The position numbers were made by a program, and so were the translations under genes. Below the pieces are notes generated by a model. It made no database searches. It saw only the letters and a program-made list of their open reading frames with translations, and was not told the DNA's origin. This document shows, piece after piece, positions 48,813-57,772 of a stretch of DNA of 64,000 bases. The stretch is from a virus: positions 31,419-95,418 of IMG/VR virus record IMGVR_UViG_3300009151_000043. One strand, 5' to 3'. Each line of letters begins with the position of its first letter. Within the stretch, counting starts at the first letter, position 1.

Positions 48813-49727
48813 CTACTTGCTTTCGCCAGTAACCACTTCAGCCTTAAGTCTGTTTAAAACAGTGTCTGCGACAGATGCGGCTAATTTTTCTTGTGTTGCG
48901 AATGCATGTTGCTCGGCTTCTGCCTGCTTAAAGAAAGCCTCATACTCAGCTAATTTAGCGGAAAGCTGCTGGTTTTCAGCAAGCGCTTCCTCCAAGGCGG
49001 CCTGCTTGAGCAATTCGTCAAAATAAGTCGCACCTGCTGTCTCAGCTTCAACAGCTTGCTGCGCTGCTTGTTTTTCTTGCTGCTGGTTATTTTCTAGTTC
49101 TTCAGCAGCTTGAGCAATGAGTACATCAAAATCTCTACGACCTGCTTCTTTCAGCATCTCCAGTTCATCTACAGCAGGAGCTTCGCTAGCGGCCTTCAAC
49201 AGGGCGGCACAGAACTGGCGACCCAACTCGTAAGAGGCTACCTTGGCGGCAAGCTCTTCAACTTCAGCTGCCTTCTTGGCGCTAGCTAAAGGTTTAGAGT
49301 CATCTGTCGATGCTTTCTGGCTATAGTTCTGCTTGTTGTTCTCAGGCTTCACGGCATTCTTGTCGGTCTTTTCCTGGCCATCGCCAACGCTTTCAGATTT
49401 AACAGCGCCTGGCTTGCCGGTGGCGGAGTCCTGAGCTTCAGCTTGTTTACGTAGAATATCTAGAATTTCTGCTCCAAGATTTTCTGCCGTCTTTGTTTTG
49501 GCGAGAGGTTCGGAAGAGTCTTCAGAAGGTTTCTGGGAGTAGCTCTGAGGAACATTTTCAGGACCTACAGAATTCTTATTATAGCCTTCGTGCTCGTCCC
49601 CGACACTAACAGACTTGACGTCTCCTCCGGGTGCTCCGGAGATGTTCTTCTGTGCTTCTTCTGCCTGTTTTTTCACCATTGAATGAAGTTGATTGAGGAC
49701 CTCTGCGTGTTTAGTTAATTTAGCCAT
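48813..49727 (-). CDS. Scaffold/head-core-like protein with internal repeat (304 aa)
   Basis: This 304-residue Gln/Glu/Ala-rich helical protein is preceded by an AGGAG site. It contains a duplicated linker unit: residues about 25-80 (GAPGGDVKSVSVGDEHEG, then NYSQKPSED-like QSYSQKPSEDSSEPLA) and about 100-155 (GKPGAVKSESVGDGQEKT, then QNYSQKASTDDSKPLA). The C-terminal half is a long coiled coil (EEALAENQQLSAKLAEYEAF). Composition and the position between protease and capsid fit a scaffold. The duplicated S/G/P/Q segments may include cleavage sites for the prohead protease. Confidence 0.72.
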   Translation of the reverse strand: MAKLTKHAEVLNQLHSMVKKQAEEAQKNISGAPGGDVKSVSVGDEHEGYNKNSVGPENVPQSYSQKPSEDSSEPLAKTKTAENLGAEILDILRKQAEAQDSATGKPGAVKSESVGDGQEKTDKNAVKPENNKQNYSQKASTDDSKPLASAKKAAEVEELAAKVASYELGRQFCAALLKAASEAPAVDELEMLKEAGRRDFDVLIAQAAEELENNQQQEKQAAQQAVEAETAGATYFDELLKQAALEEALAENQQLSAKLAEYEAFFKQAEAEQHAFATQEKLAASVADTVLNRLKAEVVTGESK

Positions 49728-49790
49728 GTTATTTACTCCTAATTTTTTAAAGTTTACTTTGTGTTTTCTGTTTTGTAAATACTTTTATTG

Positions 49791-50528
49791 TTATCTAGAA
49801 TTAAAAGCTTTTGACAAAAAGGTTTGGGTTTGAGCTGGGGAAAGTCCGTAAGCTTGCGCCTGTTTATACACACCTTCAAAATAAGCGTCTTCAGCGGCCT
49901 TAGGCTTAAGGTTGGTGCGGGTGTTCTTGTTGTAGTTGGCTTTCTTGACGGAGGATTGCTTGTTGATAGCTGAAATGGTTTGCGTCAAAGCATTATCATA
50001 CAGGTCAACAGCCTGCTTTACACTCGCTCCTTGCTGTAAGGCGTTGCTGATAAAACCTTCAATGTAACCTGCAGATTTAAGCATGCGGAATGCAGCCATT
50101 TTTTCCGGAGGTAAAGAGGCAGCTGCTTCTGGGGATGCTTCTGGTGAACTACCTAAGTGTCCTTGTATGGCTTGCGCCAAAGCTGCGACGTCTTCTCCTC
50201 CACCTGCCGCCTCTCCCGGATGCTGCATGTTTGAGGAAAGCTCTGTAGCCAATTCTTCCAGTTCTTGTGGGGAAAGCTGGGAAAGAAGGTGCTCGATATC
50301 TCCGCCTCCTTCTCCACCACCCATACCCATACCCATACCCATACCTATTGGTGCGGATTCGTTATGGCCTTCGGCTCCTTCTCCACCACCCATAGCGTGC
50401 TCTAGCATTTCTGCCTGAGGGGCTTCACTTTGTTCATGCGCTGCTTCTGCGGGGTTACCTGGTTCTTCAGCAGCTCTTTTAGACTGTAAGAAATTTGCGA
50501 TTAGGGATTTTGCGTAAGGATGTGACAT
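49791..50528 (-). CDS. Head-core protein with two copies of the tag motif (245 aa)
   Basis: This 245-residue protein has an acidic, Gly/Met/Ala-rich N-terminal half (including a Met-Gly run encoded by a hexamer repeat) and a helical C-terminal half. The last 30 residues (AYFEGVYKQAQAYGLSPAQT) are a C-terminal copy of the tag. Residues about 165-192 (SAGYIEGFISNALQQGASVK) are a diverged internal copy. Its neighbours are the protease and the scaffold-like gene, so it is likely part of the prohead core. The acidic region may be intrinsically disordered. Confidence 0.72.
   Translation of the reverse strand: MSHPYAKSLIANFLQSKRAAEEPGNPAEAAHEQSEAPQAEMLEHAMGGGEGAEGHNESAPIGMGMGMGMGGGEGGGDIEHLLSQLSPQELEELATELSSNMQHPGEAAGGGEDVAALAQAIQGHLGSSPEASPEAAASLPPEKMAAFRMLKSAGYIEGFISNALQQGASVKQAVDLYDNALTQTISAINKQSSVKKANYNKNTRTNLKPKAAEDAYFEGVYKQAQAYGLSPAQTQTFLSKAFNSR
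50320..50343. repeat. Hexamer microsatellite (CCCATA x4)
   Basis: Four perfect copies of the hexamer lie in tandem within the 245-residue gene and encode alternating Met and Gly on the minus strand. Copy number changes would keep the reading frame. Confidence 0.9.
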
Positions 50529-50587
50529 ATAGTTACTGGTTTATTTTTTAAATGTTAACTGAATTTCTGTAGTGTTCCAATCTTTTT

Positions 50588-52036
50588 TTATCTATTTTGT
50601 ACTAGTGCGTTAAATATCGTATCTTCGTCTAGTTTATTCTGGCTGGCCATATAGCGAAGAGCTGCCAATTTATACGCAGCATATTCTTTTGCTAAAGTCT
50701 TTACGGCTGATTCTTTAGACATCTCTTTGTCTTCTTCTTTATGCTTTAATTTGGCTATAGGCATTTTCTTAACGATCGTGATGCGCATTATTCTACCATG
50801 TGCGGGCTGGTCAAAAAGCGAATGATTTTCAAAAAGATTCTTCACCATATTCATGATACCTTTGGGCATTATATCAGAATGTGACGGCTCATACTTCTCC
50901 TCATTTAATACATCATCGCCATCTTCTTCAAGCTCAGAAAACATAGAGGGAAGATGTTTTTTTACTTTGCTAAACATCTCGCCTGCCCCTCCCTCCATGC
51001 CTTTAGCTCCGAAAAGATATTTAATAAAGTCTTTAGGAGAAAACACAATACCTTTATCTGCTAGCGCTTTAAGCAGTTTGGCTGGCTCAAAACCTCTAAG
51101 CTCTTCCATGGCACTAGCAGAGATATCGTCTCCGTGGTTTAACTTACCTTTCTGCTCTGCGAGATACTTATCTTTAGAGTCTTTGGGTCCTCCTTCGATA
51201 ACCCCATCAATATGCTTTTCCAGGGCTGCCAGCTTTTTAACCAAAGACCTTTTTTCTGCGGCGTACTTGGATATCTGCAAAAAACTGTCATCGTCAGGAG
51301 CCACAAAACCAGGATAAAGCTCTCTGTAATCTGAAGCTGTTTTAACGTAGCTGCTATCTGAAGCCAGTTTAAGACTCATGCCTATGCGGTCGGCGGGTCT
51401 TCCAACAATAGATAACTCAAACCACTTAGGGTCGATATTGTCCATACTGCACATCTCTCCTCGCTTGTTAATCTCTCCTAGCTTGGAAGGGATGTGTTTG
51501 CAGCGATGGTTATCCGTTTTGGCTTCATGACCGCACCAAGTGCATTTGTCGTAGGCTACTTTAGCTGCCATACTAACATTGATCTGCTTTCCTTCTGCCA
51601 GCTTTTGAAGCTCTTCGGCGCACTTATCGTTATCCATTCCGATAACAAGCTCGATACGCTTCATCTTATCGTTATAGGAAGCTGCTTTGATATTGCCGTA
51701 TTTAGGGTCTTCAGGCTTGTTCTTGTGGTGCCTATTTAAAGCTCTACCATCATAAGAACCATCTTTCCGTTTGCTTCCAGACTTAACGAAAGTTTTGTAA
51801 TGCTGCTTACAGGCAGCTTCTTTAAAAATATCACCATTTCTGTTAGCTCCTGTACCCTCATAAGCCCCCAGAGCAATAACTAGTACGTCTGTCTGTCCGG
51901 CGGTCTTCTCTGCTCTAAGCTCTGAGTTATCTGCACCTGCTTTGGTGAGGGTATTACTGTTATGAATCAACTGTACAGGCTCTATGTCCCAGTTCCAGTC
52001 GTTCGTATCGCTAAATTTAATTAAACCTTTGTACAT
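50588..52036 (-). CDS. Prohead protease with zinc-binding insertion (482 aa)
   Basis: The N-terminal 220 residues match caudovirus prohead serine proteases. They include GAYEGTGANRNGDIFKEAAC, NRHHKNKPEDPKYGNI (catalytic His103 or 104), INVSMAAKVAYD (catalytic Ser155) and WFELSIVGRPADR. Between the Ser and the last motif is a CTWCGH...HRCKH...C cluster (Cys165, 168, 179, 196 with nearby His), a likely zinc site absent from T4 gp21. A C-terminal extension of about 260 helical residues follows, rich in charges. Known role: cleaves scaffold and capsid N-termini during head maturation. It is located before the scaffold and capsid genes, the conserved order. Confidence 0.87.
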   Translation of the reverse strand: MYKGLIKFSDTNDWNWDIEPVQLIHNSNTLTKAGADNSELRAEKTAGQTDVLVIALGAYEGTGANRNGDIFKEAACKQHYKTFVKSGSKRKDGSYDGRALNRHHKNKPEDPKYGNIKAASYNDKMKRIELVIGMDNDKCAEELQKLAEGKQINVSMAAKVAYDKCTWCGHEAKTDNHRCKHIPSKLGEINKRGEMCSMDNIDPKWFELSIVGRPADRIGMSLKLASDSSYVKTASDYRELYPGFVAPDDDSFLQISKYAAEKRSLVKKLAALEKHIDGVIEGGPKDSKDKYLAEQKGKLNHGDDISASAMEELRGFEPAKLLKALADKGIVFSPKDFIKYLFGAKGMEGGAGEMFSKVKKHLPSMFSELEEDGDDVLNEEKYEPSHSDIMPKGIMNMVKNLFENHSLFDQPAHGRIMRITIVKKMPIAKLKHKEEDKEMSKESAVKTLAKEYAAYKLAALRYMASQNKLDEDTIFNALVQNR

Positions 52037-52038
52037 AA

Positions 52039-54303
52039 TTACTGTATTTTATCGGCACGGTCAAACTCTCCACGAGACTTGAGTAGTGTCTTTTTCCAAT
52101 CTTTAATTTTGCCTGAAGAATTACTTTGATTCTGTATGGCTTTCAGCAAATGATAAAGCCCTGCTCCTCCTGCAGCTATGCCGGCTCCAGCCAATAAGGG
52201 AGTTCTATGCCTTACTAAGTTTTTAAGAATACTTGACTCTTGGTGCTTCTTATCTTGCAGCCTCCTAAGCGATGTGTCTACGAACGCTGCGCCTTTTGGA
52301 TCTTTTGCTAGGCTAAAATCTCCTCCTCTGCGATATTCATGCATAACGTCTTTGACCAACTCGCTATCAAAGTGCGGGTTGGCTCCAGTCAAATTATGTT
52401 TTTCAAATAAATCAGCTACAGCTTGGTCCTTACTTGGGGCGAAATGTTCGCTGATAAAATCTCCAATTCTCCCTTTCCCTCGTAAAGAATGTAGCCCTTC
52501 GCCTATATATTCCTTTAGTCCTCCTTTGCTGTGCGCCCTCTGTAACGACTCATGCACATCAGCATAAGAGGCTAAACTACTTGCGGCTGGAGAATTTTTA
52601 GCAGTATTAATGACACCCTGCATAGCGTCCTTATTTCCGAGCGCTTTAGCTTGCCTGTACTGAGCTAAAAAAGATTTGGGGTGACCTGCCTCTGTTTTAT
52701 TTAATCTATCCAGGATAGCTAAACGCTTCTCTGGGTCGGTTTGCAAATCTCCAAAAACGCGAGAAACATCGGGGCGCATTTTACCCTTTTGAGGCTCTAG
52801 CAAAACAGAAGAATTGGATGCATCCGCTTTAGGATTTCCTTCGCGAGCCATGCTTGCCGGCTCTGTTTTATTCATATTGCTCCACTGACTATACAAATTT
52901 TTAAGTACGCCCCCACCTGCCACAGCTGCACCTATAGGTAAAGAATGTTTGGCTAGGTCTGTAGCTACTGCCTGTACTGGATGCTCGTCATAGAAAGTTT
53001 CTCCGGTGTTCTGCTTGAGTCCTGTGGCATATTGCATCCCTACGAGACCTTTACGTACCTGTTCTTTTAATGCCGCTATTCTAGCTACATCTGCTTTATT
53101 GTGCGCTTCTGGAGAAATAGAAGGATGTATAGCTGCATATAAATCAGAATCTTTACCAGCTTCCGGATTTGCCAGGGCTTGACTAAATTGCGTATTTGCT
53201 GTTTTCATTTGAGTATTTTGTGGTTGTGCTGCGGCTGCCGCAGGTATAGTATTATTCTGTGTAGGAGCTGGACTGGGCTTCGTTCCTGTAGGTTTGCCTT
53301 GAGCGGATAATTGCTGGGTTTGCCATTCTGGCTTAACCATTGGCGGGCTTGCGCCGAACCAGCCACCTACACGGTCGTTAATAGACATAAGCTTGGGATC
53401 TAGAGGTACCAATCCGTTATGTTTGGGTAAGTTGCCTCCTGCCTGAGGGGCTTGTGTTGCTGTTGATTGTCGGGGGGGCTCCATGAATTTACTGGGCTGC
53501 GTGTTCAGATTCTTCCAGACATCTACTCCCTGATTTGCTATATCTATGCCGGTACTGACAAGCGGACCTACAGGAGGAAGAAAATTAGCTCCCGCTGAAA
53601 CTAGACTCATCGCTCCTTGAGCCTTGTTTAATAACCCAGGTTCTTTAAATTTATTCATGCCGTAATTAATATCCATGGCTGAAGCTACCCCAGGAAGTAT
53701 GTGAGAACCTACTGCTTTTCCGACCATTCTTGCAGCGGTGTTACCTAGTGCTCCTCTTACTCCTTTAGTTATTGCTGGCTGGAGAGCTGGACCGGCTTTA
53801 GCTGCTAAATAACCTGCTCCGCCTGCTCCGCTGTACAGGGCAGCATTACCTAGATGTGCGCCTCTATTCTCTGGGTCTCGCCAGGCGCTAACTAATTCAG
53901 GGGCTGCAGCTAGAGCTGATCCGCCTACGACCCCTGCTTTCGCTACACTACCTAAGGCTCCAGCCATGTTCGGTAGAGTGTTTCTGGGGTTTGTAGCTTT
54001 CCAGGAATTTTTTAATTGTTCGAAGTTTGTCCCTGTCACGCCTGGTTTACGCCCTCCTAAATAGCTAGCGGCTCCTAATCCTGCATTCAATCCTGCCATA
54101 CCTAGCTCAGGATGCCATTCACCAGTTTGAGGGCCTTCACCCAGAGCAGCTGCGTCTTCTGGACTTACTTTATTTGTAATATCGTTAGCTGCGCCAGCGA
54201 TGCCTCTACCCAAATTTAATTTATGCTGCAAACTAGGAAGGTGCATGGGTGCCCCTATTGCGGTTTTTTCTAAGGGACGGAACAATTTACTATAAAGATA
54301 CAT
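52039..54303 (-). CDS. Large Gly/Ala/Pro-rich virion protein (754 aa)
   Basis: This 754-residue protein has a Gly/Ala-rich N-terminal half with several mildly hydrophobic stretches (GAGGAGYLAAKAGPALQPAI, MSLVSAGANFLPPVGPLVST), a Pro/Gln/Thr-rich linker (about 285-370), then helices and one clear membrane-like segment near residues 700-720 (PLLAGAGIAAGGAGLYHLLK). It may be an internal virion protein that enters the host envelope. No enzymatic motif is visible. It lies between the 141-residue tagged gene and the protease, with 2-base spacing to the latter. Confidence 0.78.
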   Translation of the reverse strand: MYLYSKLFRPLEKTAIGAPMHLPSLQHKLNLGRGIAGAANDITNKVSPEDAAALGEGPQTGEWHPELGMAGLNAGLGAASYLGGRKPGVTGTNFEQLKNSWKATNPRNTLPNMAGALGSVAKAGVVGGSALAAAPELVSAWRDPENRGAHLGNAALYSGAGGAGYLAAKAGPALQPAITKGVRGALGNTAARMVGKAVGSHILPGVASAMDINYGMNKFKEPGLLNKAQGAMSLVSAGANFLPPVGPLVSTGIDIANQGVDVWKNLNTQPSKFMEPPRQSTATQAPQAGGNLPKHNGLVPLDPKLMSINDRVGGWFGASPPMVKPEWQTQQLSAQGKPTGTKPSPAPTQNNTIPAAAAAQPQNTQMKTANTQFSQALANPEAGKDSDLYAAIHPSISPEAHNKADVARIAALKEQVRKGLVGMQYATGLKQNTGETFYDEHPVQAVATDLAKHSLPIGAAVAGGGVLKNLYSQWSNMNKTEPASMAREGNPKADASNSSVLLEPQKGKMRPDVSRVFGDLQTDPEKRLAILDRLNKTEAGHPKSFLAQYRQAKALGNKDAMQGVINTAKNSPAASSLASYADVHESLQRAHSKGGLKEYIGEGLHSLRGKGRIGDFISEHFAPSKDQAVADLFEKHNLTGANPHFDSELVKDVMHEYRRGGDFSLAKDPKGAAFVDTSLRRLQDKKHQESSILKNLVRHRTPLLAGAGIAAGGAGLYHLLKAIQNQSNSSGKIKDWKKTLLKSRGEFDRADKIQ

Positions 54304-54323
54304 AGCGATATGTTATATGCCTA

Positions 54324-54749
54324 CTAGTCAATGCGTTGGCCGTGGGGAGAAACCGACATAAGCGCAGACTGTTGTGGGTCAGGTCCTTCAAGACCACGAG
54401 CTATAGGGTCATAAATAGGTCTGGCTAGTGCGTCTCCAAGCATAAATGTGCCAGTATTAGCTGCCATACCCTTTAGACTGAAGGGGTCTTTCATGGCGTC
54501 GACTAAGCCTTTTGTGTGTTTGACTATAGGTGCAGGAATGGCTTTCCCTTTAAATGGCCCCCGCATTATACGCCTACCTGCAGCCAATCTTTCTAAACCT
54601 TTATTAACTCCCCAGTTACTAAGTACGGGTGCGGCAATTCTAATGAGTGTAGGCAGAAAGGCCTCTTTGGTCATACCTAACTCATCAGCCCGTTTAAAAA
54701 TACCGTCAACGAACGCCTGCTCTAGGTTTGGGTCTTCACTATATAGCAT
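54324..54749 (-). CDS. Protein with N-terminal GIFKRADELG tag-like motif (141 aa)
   Basis: The 141-residue product starts LEQAFVDGIFKRADELGMTK, a diverged copy of the recurring helical tag. The rest has a hydrophobic segment (AFLPTLIRIAAPVLSNW) and Gly/Pro-rich stretches (RRIMRGPFKGKAIPAPI). It starts 3 bases after the upstream stop and is followed by the 754-residue protein, which has related composition. Likely a small internal or scaffold-linked protein. Confidence 0.75.
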   Translation of the reverse strand: MLYSEDPNLEQAFVDGIFKRADELGMTKEAFLPTLIRIAAPVLSNWGVNKGLERLAAGRRIMRGPFKGKAIPAPIVKHTKGLVDAMKDPFSLKGMAANTGTFMLGDALARPIYDPIARGLEGPDPQQSALMSVSPHGQRID

Positions 54750-54752
54750 AAA

Positions 54753-55142
54753 TTAATAGATGTTATAAATTTCTTCTCCTGTAAAGGTATCTGCGTTAGC
54801 TCTCAAGGCTGAAAAAGCTTCACTATATAACGCCTTAAACTGAGTTAAAAAGGCATTAGCTTTCAATTCAGTGTAATCCTCGAAGTCAGGAGACTTAGCG
54901 TCAAATTCCTGTGTGTATGGTAAGTCTGTACGCACCCTTAAAAACTTGTCGGGTAGTGTATAGGTATAGGTATCACTTTGCCCGACTGTGATAGTGTATA
55001 TTCCTCCTATATTAATCTCAGGTTCTCCAAACTTCTGAATAAGTGCCTTATCGCTTTCAGGTAGCGAAGAGGCATCTAGGTAGAATGTAATTTTCCAGAT
55101 GTCATTCTCTATGTATTTTTTAATTTTAAGTGCAGTAGCCAT
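54753..55142 (-). CDS. Hypothetical protein (129 aa)
   Basis: This 129-residue protein is predicted to be an alpha/beta domain with strands (NIGGIYTITVGQSDTYTYTL) and a final helix (ANAFLTQFKALYSEAFSALR). It sits 5 bases after the upstream stop and 3 bases before the next start, so it is part of the same operon. No family is recognised. Confidence 0.75.
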   Translation of the reverse strand: MATALKIKKYIENDIWKITFYLDASSLPESDKALIQKFGEPEINIGGIYTITVGQSDTYTYTLPDKFLRVRTDLPYTQEFDAKSPDFEDYTELKANAFLTQFKALYSEAFSALRANADTFTGEEIYNIY

Positions 55143-55147
55143 AGGTA

Positions 55148-56641
55148 TTAAAATCTAAAGTTGTTAGTTTCTCCTTTATTGAATTCGTGCGTCATTACTC
55201 GATGTTTCAACATTCCTGTGTCCAGCTTAGTCATCATGTCTGCGTCAAATTTACTCAATGCTTGTGTAGCTAGCATTGCTCGCAACTCGGCGCGTACAAC
55301 TTCTTTTTGTTTTGATACTTCCGGAGAAAGTCTCAAGATTTGCTCGTAGGCTCTAACCACCTTGGCTTTATTAGCTTTCGATATGATCGGATCCGTGATC
55401 ATCAACTCCTGCAAAAGCAGCTTACGCTCCATGTTCTCTAGAGTTAGATTAGGTTTTTTAGGGGCAGCCTTAAACCCGTGGGAAAAAGCTTCTGATATAG
55501 GATGCTGTATCAAATCCTCAAAAACAGAGCCGAAGCCGAAGGCTTCTTTATCCATAGCTTCTTTCAGTACAGGATCTTTGTCATACTTCTCTGCTACAGA
55601 ATACTCAGGATCTTTTACTTTTTTTTTAATCTCTGCCAATACAGGATCCATAGCTTGATCATCTGCGTCTTCTTCGTCGGGCTTATCTGCAGCTTTTTTA
55701 TATGAAGACACGCGGTCGAGTACACAATTACAGCCTTTTTTAGGTCTACCTACAGTACAGCCACATTCAGGACATTTAGCATCGTGCCAGTGTTTGCCTA
55801 GTTCACCTTTCGCCTCCTTGAGGTAGCCTGCCTCAAAGGCACGAAAGTCATTAACCTCTTCAGCTTTTTTAGCTGTCTCGATATATTCCTCCGCAGCTTT
55901 CATTAAATTATCAAACAAAGAGGCTTCTTTGCATGTTTCAAACATCATATAGCCTGCGTCATGCACACCTCTTTCTTCTTTAGGTGCAGCCGTCTTATGC
56001 AGCAGCTCTAGGTATGGCAATGAAGCCTCGCCATGTTTTGCGAACACCTGGGACTCGAACTCTTCAAAAGCCGTGCGATAAGCAGCTTCTTTTTTAAATT
56101 CATCTGCAAGAGCAGAGAACTGGTAATTAAGGTCGAGCTCCGCAGCCACTTTTTCAACTTCAGCCAGTTCGGCATCTTTTTCGAGTTTCTTGATATAGTT
56201 GGAAGACTTGCTGTATACGGTGTCGAAAGTCGTGTCGTACTTGTCGTGAGCTTCCTTGGCTCCGGCGATCTCAAGGAAAGCCTGCTTATATGTAGGGTTA
56301 CTGAGCATCCTGTTGTAGTTGAAAACTACATCGGTACTCTCGTCGCCGGGGAAGTGCTCTGAGATATACTCAGAGGCTGTTTTTTCAGCTACAGTAAATA
56401 CGTCTTGAATTACCTTAGGAATATCTGCGATCTCAAATTCTGTAGAACGATCGGAAGCTGTTTTAAAATGTTTATAATGTAGTGCAACATTGAGAGCTTC
56501 TCCTGTACGTTGAATATAGTTGGGGTTTAGATCCAAATCGTTAGCTACCTTATGCAACGCAGCTGTTGGAGACATACCTTCGTTGACCTTTTGCACGGCA
56601 TCGCTCAGTGCAGTTTTGATGAGAATGTTGGGCTCTTCCAT
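55148..56641 (-). CDS. Helical virion protein with zinc ribbon (497 aa)
   Basis: This 497-residue helical protein opens with MEEPNILIKTALSDAVQKVN. At about residues 300-320 it has CPECGCTVGRPKKGCNC, a zinc-ribbon-like cluster. Just before it, FEAGYLKEAKGELG resembles the recurring tag. The C-terminal part is strongly helical (MERKLLLQELMITDPIISKA). It may be a head-core protein. Composition is similar to that of scaffold and core proteins, but no family is recognised. Confidence 0.75.
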   Translation of the reverse strand: MEEPNILIKTALSDAVQKVNEGMSPTAALHKVANDLDLNPNYIQRTGEALNVALHYKHFKTASDRSTEFEIADIPKVIQDVFTVAEKTASEYISEHFPGDESTDVVFNYNRMLSNPTYKQAFLEIAGAKEAHDKYDTTFDTVYSKSSNYIKKLEKDAELAEVEKVAAELDLNYQFSALADEFKKEAAYRTAFEEFESQVFAKHGEASLPYLELLHKTAAPKEERGVHDAGYMMFETCKEASLFDNLMKAAEEYIETAKKAEEVNDFRAFEAGYLKEAKGELGKHWHDAKCPECGCTVGRPKKGCNCVLDRVSSYKKAADKPDEEDADDQAMDPVLAEIKKKVKDPEYSVAEKYDKDPVLKEAMDKEAFGFGSVFEDLIQHPISEAFSHGFKAAPKKPNLTLENMERKLLLQELMITDPIISKANKAKVVRAYEQILRLSPEVSKQKEVVRAELRAMLATQALSKFDADMMTKLDTGMLKHRVMTHEFNKGETNNFRF

Positions 56642-56674
56642 ATAATTATCTACATTTATAGCATGGTTTCTAGA

Positions 56675-57772
56675 TTAGATCAATTCCGTAATTAGCTTAT
56701 ATTCTGGCAGGACGTTTTCTTTAAGGGCTAGCTGAGAGATCATTTCAATAGCCATAATGTCTTCATCCTGGATGCCTGTGTTATAATCGGTGCGTTCATT
56801 TACAATCCTATTTGTACTAGCGTCTAGATTTCTGACCTTGGCTCTGAAGTAGCTGATCTCTTCTTTCTTTATAAAGAACGAAGCTAGATTATTTATGACC
56901 GAATTGTATGCTAGAGCATCCTTCTTGTCTTCTATAGAGAAGTACAGTGAAGTCACATTATCCAGCATCGAGTCTGCCAGATAACCGTTTAGTTTATCTT
57001 TCTCCCCCTCTGTTAAACTAGAAGGATCTGCTTCTGCTTTTAGGCCTAGTTCCCCTAAGGAGCCGATTATTTTAAAATACCTGCGGTCAACATCACTAAT
57101 AATATTGTTATCAGCCAGCTGGGTAAAATAAGCTGCTCTAGCTACAACGTCTGTAGGGGCGTTTGTGAAATCGAAAAACAATTCTCTTAACGCTCTTATC
57201 TGAGAGGGAAGTAGTTTGTGTCTATGCGCAATTACAGCGTCAGATAGTCCTGCAAATATTGAGTAGCCTATGACGCAAAAATTTCTCGAGTGTTCCGTTG
57301 AGTTTCTGTACTTTACAGCAAAGTCATAAGCTTTCGAATATTTGATCTTTATGACGTGGTATAGGAAGTTTCTAAGTGGTAGGTCTGCTATAAGTGAAAT
57401 GTATTTCCCACTCCAGACCTCGACCTTCTCTTCTTTGTAAGACGGGACAAATACCTTTTTATCGCCAGCCTGCCGTAACTTCTTGTTGAACAGCTTGAGT
57501 AAAAGGTCCTTCTGAGTCAACGTCAACCTGGCTAAAGCCTTTTTAAAGAAGCTGGTGAACGAAAATTGTATAGCGGCTCCTTCTGTGATCTCCTCATGGT
57601 CCATCATGTAGCGTACAAGCGCAGAGGAACCGTCCTTTAATTTTCTGCGACAGTAAGCTAAATTGGCTCTCTGAGGCTCCAGATAAACAAGATACCGCCA
57701 ATTTGGAAAATTATAGAATGAGCCTACTTGGTTAAGCCTTATCGCTGATAATTGGCGTTTGTGTGTTTTCAT
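56675..57772 (-). CDS. Hypothetical virion-associated protein (365 aa)
   Basis: This 365-residue protein has basic and aromatic segments (YNFPNWRYLVYLEPQRANLA, then YCRRKLKDGSSALVRYMMDH) and helices throughout. I do not recognise a family and no motif indicates an enzyme. Its ATG lies inside the upstream gene, a 41-base overlap, which suggests translational coupling. No better downstream start exists for about 90 residues. The position between beta' and protease makes a virion or injection protein plausible. Confidence 0.75.
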   Translation of the reverse strand: MKTHKRQLSAIRLNQVGSFYNFPNWRYLVYLEPQRANLAYCRRKLKDGSSALVRYMMDHEEITEGAAIQFSFTSFFKKALARLTLTQKDLLLKLFNKKLRQAGDKKVFVPSYKEEKVEVWSGKYISLIADLPLRNFLYHVIKIKYSKAYDFAVKYRNSTEHSRNFCVIGYSIFAGLSDAVIAHRHKLLPSQIRALRELFFDFTNAPTDVVARAAYFTQLADNNIISDVDRRYFKIIGSLGELGLKAEADPSSLTEGEKDKLNGYLADSMLDNVTSLYFSIEDKKDALAYNSVINNLASFFIKKEEISYFRAKVRNLDASTNRIVNERTDYNTGIQDEDIMAIEMISQLALKENVLPEYKLITELI

